Shown here piece after piece: positions 16,212-26,060 of a stretch of DNA of 64,000 bases (positions are counted from its first letter, which is position 1; the number at the start of each line of letters is the position of its first letter). The notes beneath the pieces were generated by a model. That model ran no database searches. It was not told where the DNA came from and saw nothing but the letters and a program-made list of their open reading frames with translations. Source of the stretch: Echinicola arenosa (GTDB lineage: Bacteria; Bacteroidota; Bacteroidia; Cytophagales; Cyclobacteriaceae); assembly GCF_014841125.1 (NCBI RefSeq), contig NZ_JACYTQ010000006.1, forward strand, positions 235,829 to 299,828, written 5' to 3'. The position numbers and the translations under genes were made by a program.

Positions 16212-17399
16212 ATGAATACAAAACCCAATATTTCTTTTGAGAATACAGAGATTGCCTTTGCATCCAGGACGGATGTAGAGTTGAAAAAAATGTATCTCAT
16301 TTTTGCGGTGATGGATAGTAATCTGGCTGTGAAGTTGGGCACTGGTCTGGCTGATGTAGCTTTTAAATTGAAATTGCCAATAAAAGGGATCATGAAAAAA
16401 ACCATGTTCGGCCACTTTTGTGGAGGAGAGAGCATTGAAGATTGCTCTAAGTCCATTGAGGAATTAAAACAGTATGGTATAGGTACCATATTGGATTATT
16501 CCGTAGAGGGGAAGGGGACAGAAAAAAGTTATGATTTCACCCGGGATGAGATCCTTCGAACCATTGAAAGATCAGCCGGAGCAACGGAGATTCCTTTTAC
16601 TGTTTTTAAAGTTACAGGGCTAGGAAGCTACAAGATCATGACAAAGGTACAAGCTGGTCAAAAGCTCAGTGTAAAAGAACAAGAGGCTTTTGAGAGGCTA
16701 AAAGACCGTGTGGATGCATTATGTAAATCAGCTTATGAGCACGATGTGCGCATCATGATAGATGGAGAGGAAAGTTGGTTCCAGGATGTAATTGACGATC
16801 TAGCTTATGAAGCAATGGAGAAGTATAATAGGGAAAAAGCCATTGTTTACAATACCTTTCAAATGTACCGAAAAGATATGCTCGGTTTATTGAAGTCGGC
16901 CCATCAAGAAGCTGAATCTAAAGGTTACCATGTTGGTGCCAAGTTGGTGAGAGGGGCATACATGGAAAAGGAAAGAGATAGAGCAGAAGATATGGGCTAT
17001 CCAAGTCCTATTCAGGATACAAAAGAGGATTCTGATAAAGACTACAATGCAGCTCTAAAGTTCAGTATTGAGAATAAAGATCGTATTTATCTGGTCAGTG
17101 GCTCGCACAACGAACTGAGTAATATTATCCTTACTGAATTGATGAATCTTCATGGTTTGAAACCAGAGGATGAGAGAGTGTTTTTTGCTCAACTTTATGG
17201 GATGAGTGATAACATATCTTACAACTTGGCCTTTGCTGGCTATAATGTAGCCAAATATGTGCCTTACGGGCCTGTGGAGTCTGTGATGCCTTATTTATAT
17301 AGAAGAGCTGCGGAAAATACCAGTGTGGCTGGTCAAAGCAGTAGAGAGTTTGATTTGATTAAAAATGAGATAGCACGAAGAGCAGCTATCAAAAAATAA
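16212..17399 (+). CDS. Proline dehydrogenase (monofunctional)
   Basis: This 395-residue FAD enzyme oxidises proline to pyrroline-5-carboxylate. The PRODH barrel is recognised by TKVQAGQKLSVKEQ, KLVRGAYMEKER, the GSHNELS segment and the substrate-binding YRRAAENTSV near the C-terminus. It lacks the P5C dehydrogenase domain of bifunctional PutA, as in most Bacteroidetes. lysS follows after 18 bases, so the two may be co-transcribed although their functions are unrelated. Confidence 0.92.
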   Translation: MNTKPNISFENTEIAFASRTDVELKKMYLIFAVMDSNLAVKLGTGLADVAFKLKLPIKGIMKKTMFGHFCGGESIEDCSKSIEELKQYGIGTILDYSVEGKGTEKSYDFTRDEILRTIERSAGATEIPFTVFKVTGLGSYKIMTKVQAGQKLSVKEQEAFERLKDRVDALCKSAYEHDVRIMIDGEESWFQDVIDDLAYEAMEKYNREKAIVYNTFQMYRKDMLGLLKSAHQEAESKGYHVGAKLVRGAYMEKERDRAEDMGYPSPIQDTKEDSDKDYNAALKFSIENKDRIYLVSGSHNELSNIILTELMNLHGLKPEDERVFFAQLYGMSDNISYNLAFAGYNVAKYVPYGPVESVMPYLYRRAAENTSVAGQSSREFDLIKNEIARRAAIKK

Positions 17400-17417
17400 A
17401 TTAATATATCTAAGCAA

Positions 17418-19136
17418 ATGCAATTACTGAGCGAACAAGAGATAGAAAGAAGAAAAGACAGGGAAGCCTTGATGAAACTGGGGATAGATCCTTATCCTGC
17501 TGTTCAGTTTCCTATCAATGTCACTTCGAAAGACATCCATAAGAACTATGAAAACCATAAAACGGACTATAAGGATGTTTCTATAGCTGGACGTTTGATG
17601 AGCAGAAGGATCATGGGGTCTGCCTCTTTTGGTGAAATTCAGGATTCCTCAGGTAGATTGCAGATTTATGTAAGGAGGGATGATATTTGTCCAGGAGAGG
17701 ATAAGACGCTCTACAATACAGTTTTCAAAAAGTTGCTTGGAATAGGGGATTACATTGGTGTAAAGGGGTATGTTTTCACGACACAAACTGGAGAAATTTC
17801 GCTTCATGTTACTGAGTTGACCGTTTTGGCAAAGTCAGTGAAGCCACTTCCTGTCGTGAAACGAGATGAAGAAGGAAATGTTTTTGATGGGTTTACTGAT
17901 CCGGAATTAAGGTATAGACAGAGATATGTTGACCTTACCGTTAATCCAGAAGTGAAAAATGTTTTCATCACCAGGTCAAGAATCATCTCAAACATGAGAA
18001 GGTATTTTGATGATCACGGTTGGTTGGAAGTAGAGACTCCTATCTTACAGGCTGTTCATGGTGGTGCTGCTGCCAGACCATTTGGTACTCACCATAATTC
18101 ATTGGACATGCCACTTTATCTGCGTATTGCCAATGAGCTTTATCTAAAAAGATTGATTGTAGGAGGGTTTGATGGAGTATATGAGTTTGGGAAAATGTTC
18201 CGAAATGAAGGGATGGATCGGACTCATAATCCAGAGTTTACTTCTATGGAAATTTATGTGGCCTATAAGGACTATATCTGGATGATGGAAATGGTAGAAG
18301 ACCTATTGGAAAAGGTTACTGTTTCTGTCCATGGCACTTCTAAAGTTAAAGTAGGGGATAAAGAAATTGATTTTGCCGGTCCTTACAGAAGATTGACCAT
18401 GTTTGATTCCATCAAGGAATATGCTGGAGTTGATGTGAGTAAAATGAATGAGATAGAACTGCGAGGTGTATGTGCTGACTTTGGCATTGAAGTGGATGAC
18501 ACCATGGGCAAAGGGAAGTTGATTGATGAAATTTTTGGTGAAAAAGTAGAAGCCAATTTAGTTCAGCCAACTTACATAACCGATTACCCAATCGAAATGA
18601 CACCTTTGGCCAAAAAGCACAGAACGGAGAAAGGTTTGGTGGAGCGTTTTGAACTGTTTGTGAATGGTAAGGAAATAGCCAATGCCTATACAGAGTTGAA
18701 TGACCCGATTGATCAGCGTGAACGTTTTGAGGACCAATTGAAGTTGGCAGAAAGAGGAGATGATGAAGCAATGGCGATGGATGAAGACTTTCTAAGAGCT
18801 TTGGAATATGGGATGCCTCCAACTTCTGGTTTGGGTATAGGGATAGACAGGCTAACCATGCTGTTGACAGATAATTCTACTATTCAAGAGGTACTTTTCT
18901 TCCCTCAGATGAGACCAGAGAAAAAAGTGAAAATCGCTACGGACGAAGACTTTATTGCCTTGGGTGTTGATCCTGCCTTGGTGCCTGCCATTAGGGATTT
19001 GAATATTCACACTATCGAGCAATTAAAGGAGCAAGATGCCAATAAACTCTTTAATGATGTTTGTGGAAGGAGGAAAAAGCTTAAGCTGGACGCAAAGAAT
19101 CCTAGCAAGGATGAAGTAGCCAGTTGGTTGGCTTAA
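17418..19136 (+). CDS. lysS: Lysyl-tRNA synthetase, class II, with C-terminal extension
   Basis: The 572-residue protein has an N-terminal OB-fold (about 50-150) and a class II catalytic core with motif 2 ([20 protein letters not shown]) and motif 3 ([16 protein letters not shown]). The core ends at LFFPQMRPE around residue 500. About 70 further residues follow, containing a helix-hairpin-helix-like stretch ([23 protein letters not shown]). Standard bacterial LysS is about 505 residues; the extension is common in Bacteroidetes, and its role is unknown. Confidence 0.96.
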   Translation: MQLLSEQEIERRKDREALMKLGIDPYPAVQFPINVTSKDIHKNYENHKTDYKDVSIAGRLMSRRIMGSASFGEIQDSSGRLQIYVRRDDICPGEDKTLYNTVFKKLLGIGDYIGVKGYVFTTQTGEISLHVTELTVLAKSVKPLPVVKRDEEGNVFDGFTDPELRYRQRYVDLTVNPEVKNVFITRSRIISNMRRYFDDHGWLEVETPILQAVHGGAAARPFGTHHNSLDMPLYLRIANELYLKRLIVGGFDGVYEFGKMFRNEGMDRTHNPEFTSMEIYVAYKDYIWMMEMVEDLLEKVTVSVHGTSKVKVGDKEIDFAGPYRRLTMFDSIKEYAGVDVSKMNEIELRGVCADFGIEVDDTMGKGKLIDEIFGEKVEANLVQPTYITDYPIEMTPLAKKHRTEKGLVERFELFVNGKEIANAYTELNDPIDQRERFEDQLKLAERGDDEAMAMDEDFLRALEYGMPPTSGLGIGIDRLTMLLTDNSTIQEVLFFPQMRPEKKVKIATDEDFIALGVDPALVPAIRDLNIHTIEQLKEQDANKLFNDVCGRRKKLKLDAKNPSKDEVASWLA

Positions 19137-19196
19137 AATCTGTAGGAGGCTTCTTGTCAGTGAGTTGTGATTTTGTGATTCACTGAAAACACATTA

Positions 19197-19235
19197 TAAA
19201 AAAGGGTTGTACCAGACAGTACAACCCTTTTTTTA
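19197..19235 (+). terminator. Terminator after lysS
   Basis: The stem AAAGGGTTGTAC / GTACAACCCTTT with a 6-nt loop is followed by a run of T. It lies 60 bases after the lysS stop. Confidence 0.88.
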
Positions 19236-19330
19236 TGTCAATGATAATGATGGAGGTAATTTGTTTCGTAATTGGTAGTATTTATTGTACATTGTTGTTA
19301 AATATGAAATAAATTTAGGTAAGTAAAAAC

Positions 19331-20551
19331 ATGATGGACCTGAGAATTAACTCTGAATTTGGAACACTTAAGACAGTGCTTATGCATCGTCCTGGAAAGG
19401 AAATAGATCGTCTTACACCTTATAATAAAGAGTTGTTGCTTTTTGAGGATGTTCCTTATTTAGAGGCCATGCAGGTGGAGCATGATTACTTTACCAATAT
19501 CATCAAACAAACCACTGGTGCTAAGGTTTTAAGTCTTCATGAGCTTTTGATGGAAACCATGGCAGATGACAAAATACTTTTTAAAATGATGGAAGAGGCG
19601 CTTTCATTTTCTAGGTTGTCCCATTTCACGGAAAGTATTTTGGGGAGGTTGTCTACTTCAGAATGCGCTACTGCATTAATTGCAGGAATCAAGGTACATG
19701 AACTCAAAAAAAAGATTAGTAAGCTGCCTTTGGTGGACCTTATGGATTATGCTTTTATTATTCCACCTTGTCCCAATTTATATTTTCAAAGAGACCCTGC
19801 TGCCCTCACTCCAGGAGGAATGATTTTTTCAAGTATGAAGATGGAAGGTCGTCAAAGGGAAGCCAATGTTATCAGGGCAATTTTTGAAAATCATCCGGAT
19901 TTTAAAGGGGGTGTAAATAAAATCTATCCGGTAGATGGGCACAACAACCCTGCTTGTATAGAAGGAGGTGATGTGATAGTGCTTTCAGAAAAAGCAGTAG
20001 CTATTGGTAATTCTGAGCGAACAGATGAGAAAGCCATCTACCATGTGGCCAAGGCTTTGCTGGCTGAGGGAACCGTGGAGCGGGTTTATGAAGTTCATAT
20101 GCCCAAGCAAAGAAATTTTATGCATTTGGATACAGTGTTCACAGTGTTGGATGAGAATTTGGTTTTGACCTATCCTGATGCTTTGGAGTCAGTTTTACAA
20201 ACCTCTCTTTATACCCTTAAAAGCAACGATGGAGATCAGGTGCATATTAAGAGGACTGTACTGAAAGAGTCATTGTTGACTGTTTTAGAGAAGGAAATTC
20301 CGTATTTGGAAGTGATTCATTTGGGAGGAAACGGCAATAAAGATATTGCTTTGCGAGAACAATGGTTTGATGGTGCTAATGTTTTTGCGATTGGCCCGAG
20401 AAAAGTAATTTCCTATAGAAGAAACAAGCATACCAACAGGGCGTTGCGGGACATGGGGGTGGAAGTGTTAGATATTCCTTCTTCAGAACTGAGTAGAGGC
20501 TTAGGTGGCCCAAGATGCATGACCATGCCGTTGAGCCGAGCTAAAATTTAA
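19331..20551 (+). CDS. arcA: Arginine deiminase
   Basis: This 406-residue enzyme hydrolyses arginine to citrulline and ammonia. Catalytic motifs are all present: NLYFQRDPAA, ACIEGGDVIVL, RNFMHLDTVFT and the C-terminal GLGGPRCMTMPLSR with the nucleophilic Cys396. Two ATGs at 19331 and 19334 are possible starts. No carbamate kinase, ornithine transcarbamylase or antiporter is adjacent, so a complete energy-yielding ADI pathway is not encoded here; it may serve arginine catabolism or pH control. Confidence 0.94.
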   Translation: MMDLRINSEFGTLKTVLMHRPGKEIDRLTPYNKELLLFEDVPYLEAMQVEHDYFTNIIKQTTGAKVLSLHELLMETMADDKILFKMMEEALSFSRLSHFTESILGRLSTSECATALIAGIKVHELKKKISKLPLVDLMDYAFIIPPCPNLYFQRDPAALTPGGMIFSSMKMEGRQREANVIRAIFENHPDFKGGVNKIYPVDGHNNPACIEGGDVIVLSEKAVAIGNSERTDEKAIYHVAKALLAEGTVERVYEVHMPKQRNFMHLDTVFTVLDENLVLTYPDALESVLQTSLYTLKSNDGDQVHIKRTVLKESLLTVLEKEIPYLEVIHLGGNGNKDIALREQWFDGANVFAIGPRKVISYRRNKHTNRALRDMGVEVLDIPSSELSRGLGGPRCMTMPLSRAKI

Positions 20552-20564
20552 TTCGCTGTTTACA

Positions 20565-23327
20565 TTAATAATCGAAGAAGGATCTTCTTCTGGATACCTT
20601 GAGGTCTTGTAGGATACTAGCTTTTACCCTAATGTCAATGTTATAACTTGTGAATGAGCCGAATGGAATCCAGCTGACATTCATTTGCCAGCAGTGAAGG
20701 TCTCTGGCGATGCCGATCATGGATTGGGTGATCTTTTGAGTGGACAAGTCCAAGCCGGTGTTGAAGTTGACTTTCCATTTTTCTGAGAAACTGATGTCTC
20801 CGGATAAATTGATGGCTTGGGTGATATTGGTCTTCCCAGAATTGTCACTTTTACTATAACTCAGGTTGTAACCATAGTTGATGTTCCAAGGGATACTCCA
20901 ATCGATGTATTGGCTAGGGTCATTGGCTATTCGTTCAATTTCGTTTTCGACGAAATCATTCATTTGCCCACCTTGCTGGAGGAAGTCATTGGTAAGTTCT
21001 TCTCGGGTATCTGCTGGAGTTTTTTCGGCACCTCTTGGGTTATAACTACCGTTGATGTTTAAGTTGGCCCTGCTAAAACTTCCTATGCCCTGGCCGTTTT
21101 TCCATGCGTATTCACTGGTTCTACGGGTGTAGTATTCTTCTGTAGACTCATTGTAATAGGCCTGGGTAGCATAAGGGTTTAAGGTCGCAGAAAGAGCAAC
21201 CGAGATTTTATTGTCAAAGAAAGTAGTTCTTGTGCTCATGCTGATGGGAGCAAGGTTAAAGGAGTCAGCCACAAAGTTGTAATTGGTTGAGATGTTGAAT
21301 GACTGTAATAATGGAAACTTCTTCGTTGAGGCTTCTGTGGTATCACTTTCAATTCTCTTTTTGGCCTCCAACGTGTTTCTAATTGAAATATTCAGTGACC
21401 TTGATTCTCCTCTTGGTGCCCCTCCATAAAGAAAACCTTGAAACCTACTGTACATTTGCGTATTTCCTTCTTCATCTACCTGAACAGTTTGATAATAACC
21501 ATATTTTGGGTCAGAGAAATCAGGCGTAAATGACATGCCTATAGTCGGTTGCACATGGTGTCTGATGGCTTCGATTTTTGAATTCTTGCCAAAAGTGTAA
21601 AAACCATAGATATTGGTGGCCATGTTAAAGGAGGTGTTATAATAACCTACTCTGCTAAAGCCATTTTCTAAGATTCTATCCACACGTTCTTCTGGTGCAT
21701 TGTAGAAATAATTGATCCTGTCCAAGTACCAAAGTTCTGTGTATTGGAAGCCCGCAGTTCCTGTGAAGTACTTAAAAAGGGTGAAATTAGAGGAAACCGG
21801 GATGGATTGTCTGAAACCATTTTCTGCTTGTTTGAAGAGTTTTGGTAGGTTAGCCCAAGTAAATGGAATTACATCAGGTGCCTCATAATCATCCTCAAAA
21901 GCATCATTTTGCAAATATTCGTTTTCAATGCCCAATTCCTGAACCACCTTATTATTGATGGAGTTTTGTAACTCAAAATTCCAGGCAAAGTTCAAGGTTT
22001 TCAAAGGTTCGAACTTGGAGTTTTTAAAAGGTGTTTGGCGGTTCATATTGACCGAAACATTAGGTAAAACCAAAGAAACCTCATCTGTCTGAACATTTTG
22101 CGAATGTCTTAGATTAGCGGACATGCTAAATGGGGTTCCCGTAAAGGTTTTACTATATGAAATGTTTGAAGTAAATTCTGAATTGGTATTCCGCATGTAA
22201 TTGGTAGGGTTTACCACTAAGTTGTTATAATTGGTAGTACCTGCGTTTACGGAAGCGGAAAACCGCGAATTACCTCTTGATTCAGGACTGTGACTCCAGT
22301 TGACCCAAATAGTGGTATAGTCCAGCGGGTTTGCTTCTGTTTCTGGACTTCGGAATTGTTGATAATCCACATTGAATCCACCACTGTAGCGATAACGCTT
22401 TTTGTAAGCTGTAGCAGCTTTTACGCCATAGCCACCTTTTGAGTAGATTTCTCCAGTCAATCGACTATGGATGTAATCATTAAAAGCGAAGTAATAGCCA
22501 AAATCCCTCAGGTAAAAACCTCTCCTTCTTTCTTCTCCATAAGAAGGGATAATAATTCCGGAAACTTGTTCTTCTTTCTGATCTGGAATAAAACCAAAAG
22601 GCAAACCTACTGGTGTTGGGATGCCATTGAAGTAAAGGTTAAAGGGACCAGAAATGGTTTGTTTGCCCTCTACGGATTTTATTTTACTGGAAGAAATGTG
22701 CCAATGAGGCTCTGCTAGATTACAAGTGGTGTAAAAGCCATGGCTTAGATAGACATTTCCTTCATCATCTTTTTTTACTGTTTCGCCGCGTAGGAGTCCT
22801 TCTTGCTGTTCTGTAACTACGTCGGAAATAATGGCTTTACTGGTTTTGAAGTTGTAGCGCATGTCCTTTCGGATTTCATAAGTACTACTTCCTTCCTTAA
22901 AGATAGGGCTTCCTTGTACCGTGCCAGTGGAGTCTTTGACACCAGAGGCATAAAGTTCATTTTTCTCCCAGTTGATTTCTATGTAATCAGCATCCAACCG
23001 GATGTCCCCATACTCAAACCACGCCTTATTATAAAGGTAAACTTTCTTTTCTTTGAAGTTGGAGAGAATACTGTCTTGAGCAGCATACCTAATGGTGGTC
23101 TCAATGTCTCCTTTGGGCACAACCTTTGCTGAGTCAATTGAAGGAATGGAGTCATTCAAAATTAAACTATCGGGCAGTGTAGGGGAGATAGAATCGATTG
23201 GTGAGGGTAACTCTGGTGCAATGATCTCTTTCTCAGCAGGGTTCCTGAAAGTTTTCTGAGCCATGGAGGCTCCAAGGGAAATTATGAGTAAGATAAAGGA
23301 AAGATAAGCTACCTTAATATTCTGCAC
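20565..23327 (-). CDS. lptD: LptD-like outer-membrane LPS assembly protein
   Basis: The protein is about 920 residues. The start is placed at GTG 23327, which gives a proper signal peptide (QNIKVAYLSFILLIISLGASMAQ). The reading frame stays open further upstream, but that would run into the divergent amidase gene. An OstA-like periplasmic region (about 60-280; LDADYIEINWEKNELYASG, ISGPFNLYFNGIPTPVGLPFGF) precedes a long beta-barrel rich in alternating aromatic strands. It inserts lipopolysaccharide in the outer leaflet. It converges with arcA 13 bases away. Confidence 0.88.
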   Translation of the reverse strand: MQNIKVAYLSFILLIISLGASMAQKTFRNPAEKEIIAPELPSPIDSISPTLPDSLILNDSIPSIDSAKVVPKGDIETTIRYAAQDSILSNFKEKKVYLYNKAWFEYGDIRLDADYIEINWEKNELYASGVKDSTGTVQGSPIFKEGSSTYEIRKDMRYNFKTSKAIISDVVTEQQEGLLRGETVKKDDEGNVYLSHGFYTTCNLAEPHWHISSSKIKSVEGKQTISGPFNLYFNGIPTPVGLPFGFIPDQKEEQVSGIIIPSYGEERRRGFYLRDFGYYFAFNDYIHSRLTGEIYSKGGYGVKAATAYKKRYRYSGGFNVDYQQFRSPETEANPLDYTTIWVNWSHSPESRGNSRFSASVNAGTTNYNNLVVNPTNYMRNTNSEFTSNISYSKTFTGTPFSMSANLRHSQNVQTDEVSLVLPNVSVNMNRQTPFKNSKFEPLKTLNFAWNFELQNSINNKVVQELGIENEYLQNDAFEDDYEAPDVIPFTWANLPKLFKQAENGFRQSIPVSSNFTLFKYFTGTAGFQYTELWYLDRINYFYNAPEERVDRILENGFSRVGYYNTSFNMATNIYGFYTFGKNSKIEAIRHHVQPTIGMSFTPDFSDPKYGYYQTVQVDEEGNTQMYSRFQGFLYGGAPRGESRSLNISIRNTLEAKKRIESDTTEASTKKFPLLQSFNISTNYNFVADSFNLAPISMSTRTTFFDNKISVALSATLNPYATQAYYNESTEEYYTRRTSEYAWKNGQGIGSFSRANLNINGSYNPRGAEKTPADTREELTNDFLQQGGQMNDFVENEIERIANDPSQYIDWSIPWNINYGYNLSYSKSDNSGKTNITQAINLSGDISFSEKWKVNFNTGLDLSTQKITQSMIGIARDLHCWQMNVSWIPFGSFTSYNIDIRVKASILQDLKVSRRRSFFDY

Positions 23328-23385
23328 AGATTTACTTCTATTTGCTTCAAAAATTTTTAAATTTCGCGTAAAGTTAACGTTAATA

Positions 23386-24189
23386 ATGTTTATGAAACGA
23401 ACCAGTATCAAAAATGTTATAATAATTTCTTTTCTCACCTGCTTTGCATTGCTTTCGGCTTTTGTTCCTGCTGGGGAGAAGGTTCGGGAGTTTAAATTGA
23501 GAAGGGTTGTTATAGACGCTGGACACGGAGGTAAGGATTCTGGTACACTCGGAGGAAGGTCAAAAGAAAAGGATGTAGCATTATCCATTGCGCTCAAAGT
23601 GGGTAATTACATAGAAAAGTATATTCCAGATGTTGAAGTGATCTATACACGAAAAACAGACGTGTTTATTGAACTGGAGGAGAGGGCTAACATTGCCAAT
23701 AGAAATAAAGCAGATTTATTTGTGTCCATTCATTGCAATGCGGGACCTTCGGCTGCCTATGGTACAGAGACCTACGTGATGGGATCTTATGATTTGAAGA
23801 GAAACTTCGAAATCGTAAAAAGAGAAAACTCCGTGATACTCATGGAGGATGGATATAAAGAGAACTATGAGGGTTTTGATCCTAAATCTCCAGAATCCTA
23901 TATGATGTTTAATTTGATGCAGAAGGCTTATTTTGCAAGCAGCCTTTCTTTGGCACAAAAGATAGAGAACGATTTCAAGAACAAGCTGAACAGAAGAAGT
24001 CGTGGTGTAAAGCAACTGCCTCTTATGGTCCTTTGGAGATCCAGTATGGCCAGTGTGTTGGTGGAAACTGGTTTTCTTTCCAATTCCAATGAAGAAAGAT
24101 ACCTGAACAGTGAGAATGGCCAAGCTTATTTGGCATCGGCCATATACAGATCCATTAAAGCCTATAAGGAAGAGATTGAGTCATATTGA
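23386..24189 (+). CDS. N-acetylmuramoyl-L-alanine amidase (Amidase_3)
   Basis: The 267-residue exported hydrolase has a signal segment in its first 27 residues and an Amidase_3 domain. Zinc ligands and catalytic residues are visible: VVIDAGHGGKDSG, the Glu in RSKEKDVAL, the second His in VSIHCNAG, and Glu of VLVETGFLSN. It cleaves stem peptides from septal peptidoglycan. An ATG two codons in (23392) is an alternative start. It is divergent from lptD across a 58-base gap, an arrangement seen repeatedly in Bacteroidetes and suggesting shared envelope control. Confidence 0.94.
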   Translation: MFMKRTSIKNVIIISFLTCFALLSAFVPAGEKVREFKLRRVVIDAGHGGKDSGTLGGRSKEKDVALSIALKVGNYIEKYIPDVEVIYTRKTDVFIELEERANIANRNKADLFVSIHCNAGPSAAYGTETYVMGSYDLKRNFEIVKRENSVILMEDGYKENYEGFDPKSPESYMMFNLMQKAYFASSLSLAQKIENDFKNKLNRRSRGVKQLPLMVLWRSSMASVLVETGFLSNSNEERYLNSENGQAYLASAIYRSIKAYKEEIESY

Positions 24190-24203
24190 AAGGCCCTACT
24201 AAT

Positions 24204-24236
24204 TAAAAAAGCCAGCTGACCAGCTGGCTTTTTTAT
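24204..24236 (+). terminator. Terminator after the amidase gene
   Basis: A near-perfect palindrome AAAAAAGCCAGCTG-AC-CAGCTGGCTTTTTT lies 15 bases after the stop codon. Confidence 0.9.
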
Positions 24237-24361
24237 GGTTGAGTTTTTAAGAAATCAAGACCAATATCATTTGAATTTTTATATATTGGAATAAGTCAAT
24301 TTTTCGCCATCCATTAAATCGACAAATGGCGATTGGCAAATGCAATCAAGTTTATAAACCC

Positions 24362-25987
24362 ATGAGTGAAGTCAAAACAAACAAAGAACAGCACGAAGAA
24401 TTACTTCGGTTTTTAAAGGAAAAGGTCGCCAAAGTCAAGCAGGGGGGAGGAGAGAAGCGAATCGCCAAAGAACATGAAAAAGGCAAACTGACAGCAAGAG
24501 AGAGGATTGACTATTTATTGGATGAAGGGAGTGAATTTTTAGAAATTGGTACTTTGGCTGCAGATCAAATGTATCTGGAAGAGGGGGGCTGTCCGTCCGC
24601 TGGCGTAATAACAGGCATAGGCCAGGTTAGTGGCCGCATGTGTGTGATAGTAGCCAATGATGCCACTGTGAAAGCTGGTGCCTGGTTTCCCATGACCGCC
24701 AAGAAGAACCTTAGGGCACAAGAAGTGGCCATGGAAAATAGACTCCCCATTATTTATTTGGTAGATAGTGCTGGTGTGTTTCTTCCGAAGCAAAATGAAA
24801 TATTTCCGGATAAAGAACATTTTGGTAGACAGTTTAGAAACAATGCGAAGATGTCGGCTATGGGGATTGTTCAGGTTGCGGCCATTATGGGAAGCTGTGT
24901 GGCAGGAGGGGCATATTTGCCGATTATGTCCGATGAAGCTTTGATCGTGGATAATACAGGTTCCATATTTTTGGCAGGGTCTTATTTGGTAAAAGCAGCG
25001 ATTGGAGAGTCCGTAGACAATGAAACCTTAGGTGGAGCTACCACACACTGTGAGATCTCAGGGGTCACTGATAATAAATATGATAATGACCAAGATTGTT
25101 TAGATGCGATCAAGCGTATTTTCAATACACTTGGGGCGAGAGAGAATGCCGGTTTTGATAGGGTGGAAGCTCTCGAACCAGAGTGTTCTTACGAAGAATT
25201 ATTATCCCTTTTTCCTATCGATAGGGCCAAACCTTATGATATGCATGAACTGTTGAAAGGCTTAGTAGATCAAGGTTCTTTTGACGAATACAAACCCGAC
25301 TACGGCCAGACCTTGGTTTGTGGTACGGCAAGGATAGATGGATGGGCTGTGGGCATTGTAGCTAATCAAAGGAAAATGGTAAAAACCAAGAAGGGGGAAA
25401 TGCAGATGGGAGGAGTGATTTACTCAGACTCAGCGGATAAAGCGGCACGATTTATCATGAACTGTAATCAACGTAAAATACCTTTGTTATTTCTTCAGGA
25501 TGTAAGTGGTTTTATGGTCGGTAGCAGGGCGGAACATGGGGGGATCATTAAAGATGGGGCCAAAATGGTCAATGCAATGGCCAATTCCGTGGTTCCCAAG
25601 TTTACCATTATCATTGGCAATTCTTACGGGGCAGGAAATTACGCCATGTGCGGCAAAGCCTATGATCCAAGATTGATTTACAGTTGGCCTACAGCTCAGA
25701 TGGCAGTGATGTCTGGGGCATCTGCAGCAAAGACTTTACTACAGATAAAAGTGGCTTCACTTAAAAAGGCGGGCAAGGAAATAAGCCCTGAAGATGAAGC
25801 GAAACTATTAAAGGATATTTCGGACAAATATGAAGAGGAATTGAGCCCGTACTATGCGGCTGCAAGATTATGGGTTGATGGGGTGATAGACCCTCAAGAA
25901 ACCAGAAAAGTGATTTCAACAGGCATAACGGCAGCCAATCATGCGCCCATCATTGAACGCTTTAATGTAGGAGTTATTCAAACTTGA
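24362..25987 (+). CDS. Acyl-CoA carboxylase carboxyltransferase subunit
   Basis: The 541-residue protein, from the ATG at 24362 (MSEVKTNKE), is the biotin-dependent carboxyltransferase subunit with two crotonase-like halves. Typical features are EHEKGKLTARERIDYLLDEGS, the acyl-CoA oxyanion region VAGGAYLPIMSDEA and, in the second half, NSYGAGNYAMCGKAYDPR. The sequence is closest to methylcrotonoyl- or propionyl-CoA carboxylase beta chains. The biotin carboxylase partner is not in the window. An upstream in-frame ATG at 24326 would add 12 unconserved residues. Confidence 0.9.
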   Translation: MSEVKTNKEQHEELLRFLKEKVAKVKQGGGEKRIAKEHEKGKLTARERIDYLLDEGSEFLEIGTLAADQMYLEEGGCPSAGVITGIGQVSGRMCVIVANDATVKAGAWFPMTAKKNLRAQEVAMENRLPIIYLVDSAGVFLPKQNEIFPDKEHFGRQFRNNAKMSAMGIVQVAAIMGSCVAGGAYLPIMSDEALIVDNTGSIFLAGSYLVKAAIGESVDNETLGGATTHCEISGVTDNKYDNDQDCLDAIKRIFNTLGARENAGFDRVEALEPECSYEELLSLFPIDRAKPYDMHELLKGLVDQGSFDEYKPDYGQTLVCGTARIDGWAVGIVANQRKMVKTKKGEMQMGGVIYSDSADKAARFIMNCNQRKIPLLFLQDVSGFMVGSRAEHGGIIKDGAKMVNAMANSVVPKFTIIIGNSYGAGNYAMCGKAYDPRLIYSWPTAQMAVMSGASAAKTLLQIKVASLKKAGKEISPEDEAKLLKDISDKYEEELSPYYAAARLWVDGVIDPQETRKVISTGITAANHAPIIERFNVGVIQT

Positions 25988-26060
25988 TCGTAAATTTGAG
26001 CTTAGTAAAATTTGACATTAATCTAGATGTTTTCAAACCCTGTTATCGGGGCAATACTAT

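Noticed and set aside
23328..23597. Upstream extension of the lptD reading frame by 90 codons
   Set aside because: It would overlap the divergent amidase gene and removes the signal peptide from the N-terminus; the GTG at 23327 gives a normal exported protein.
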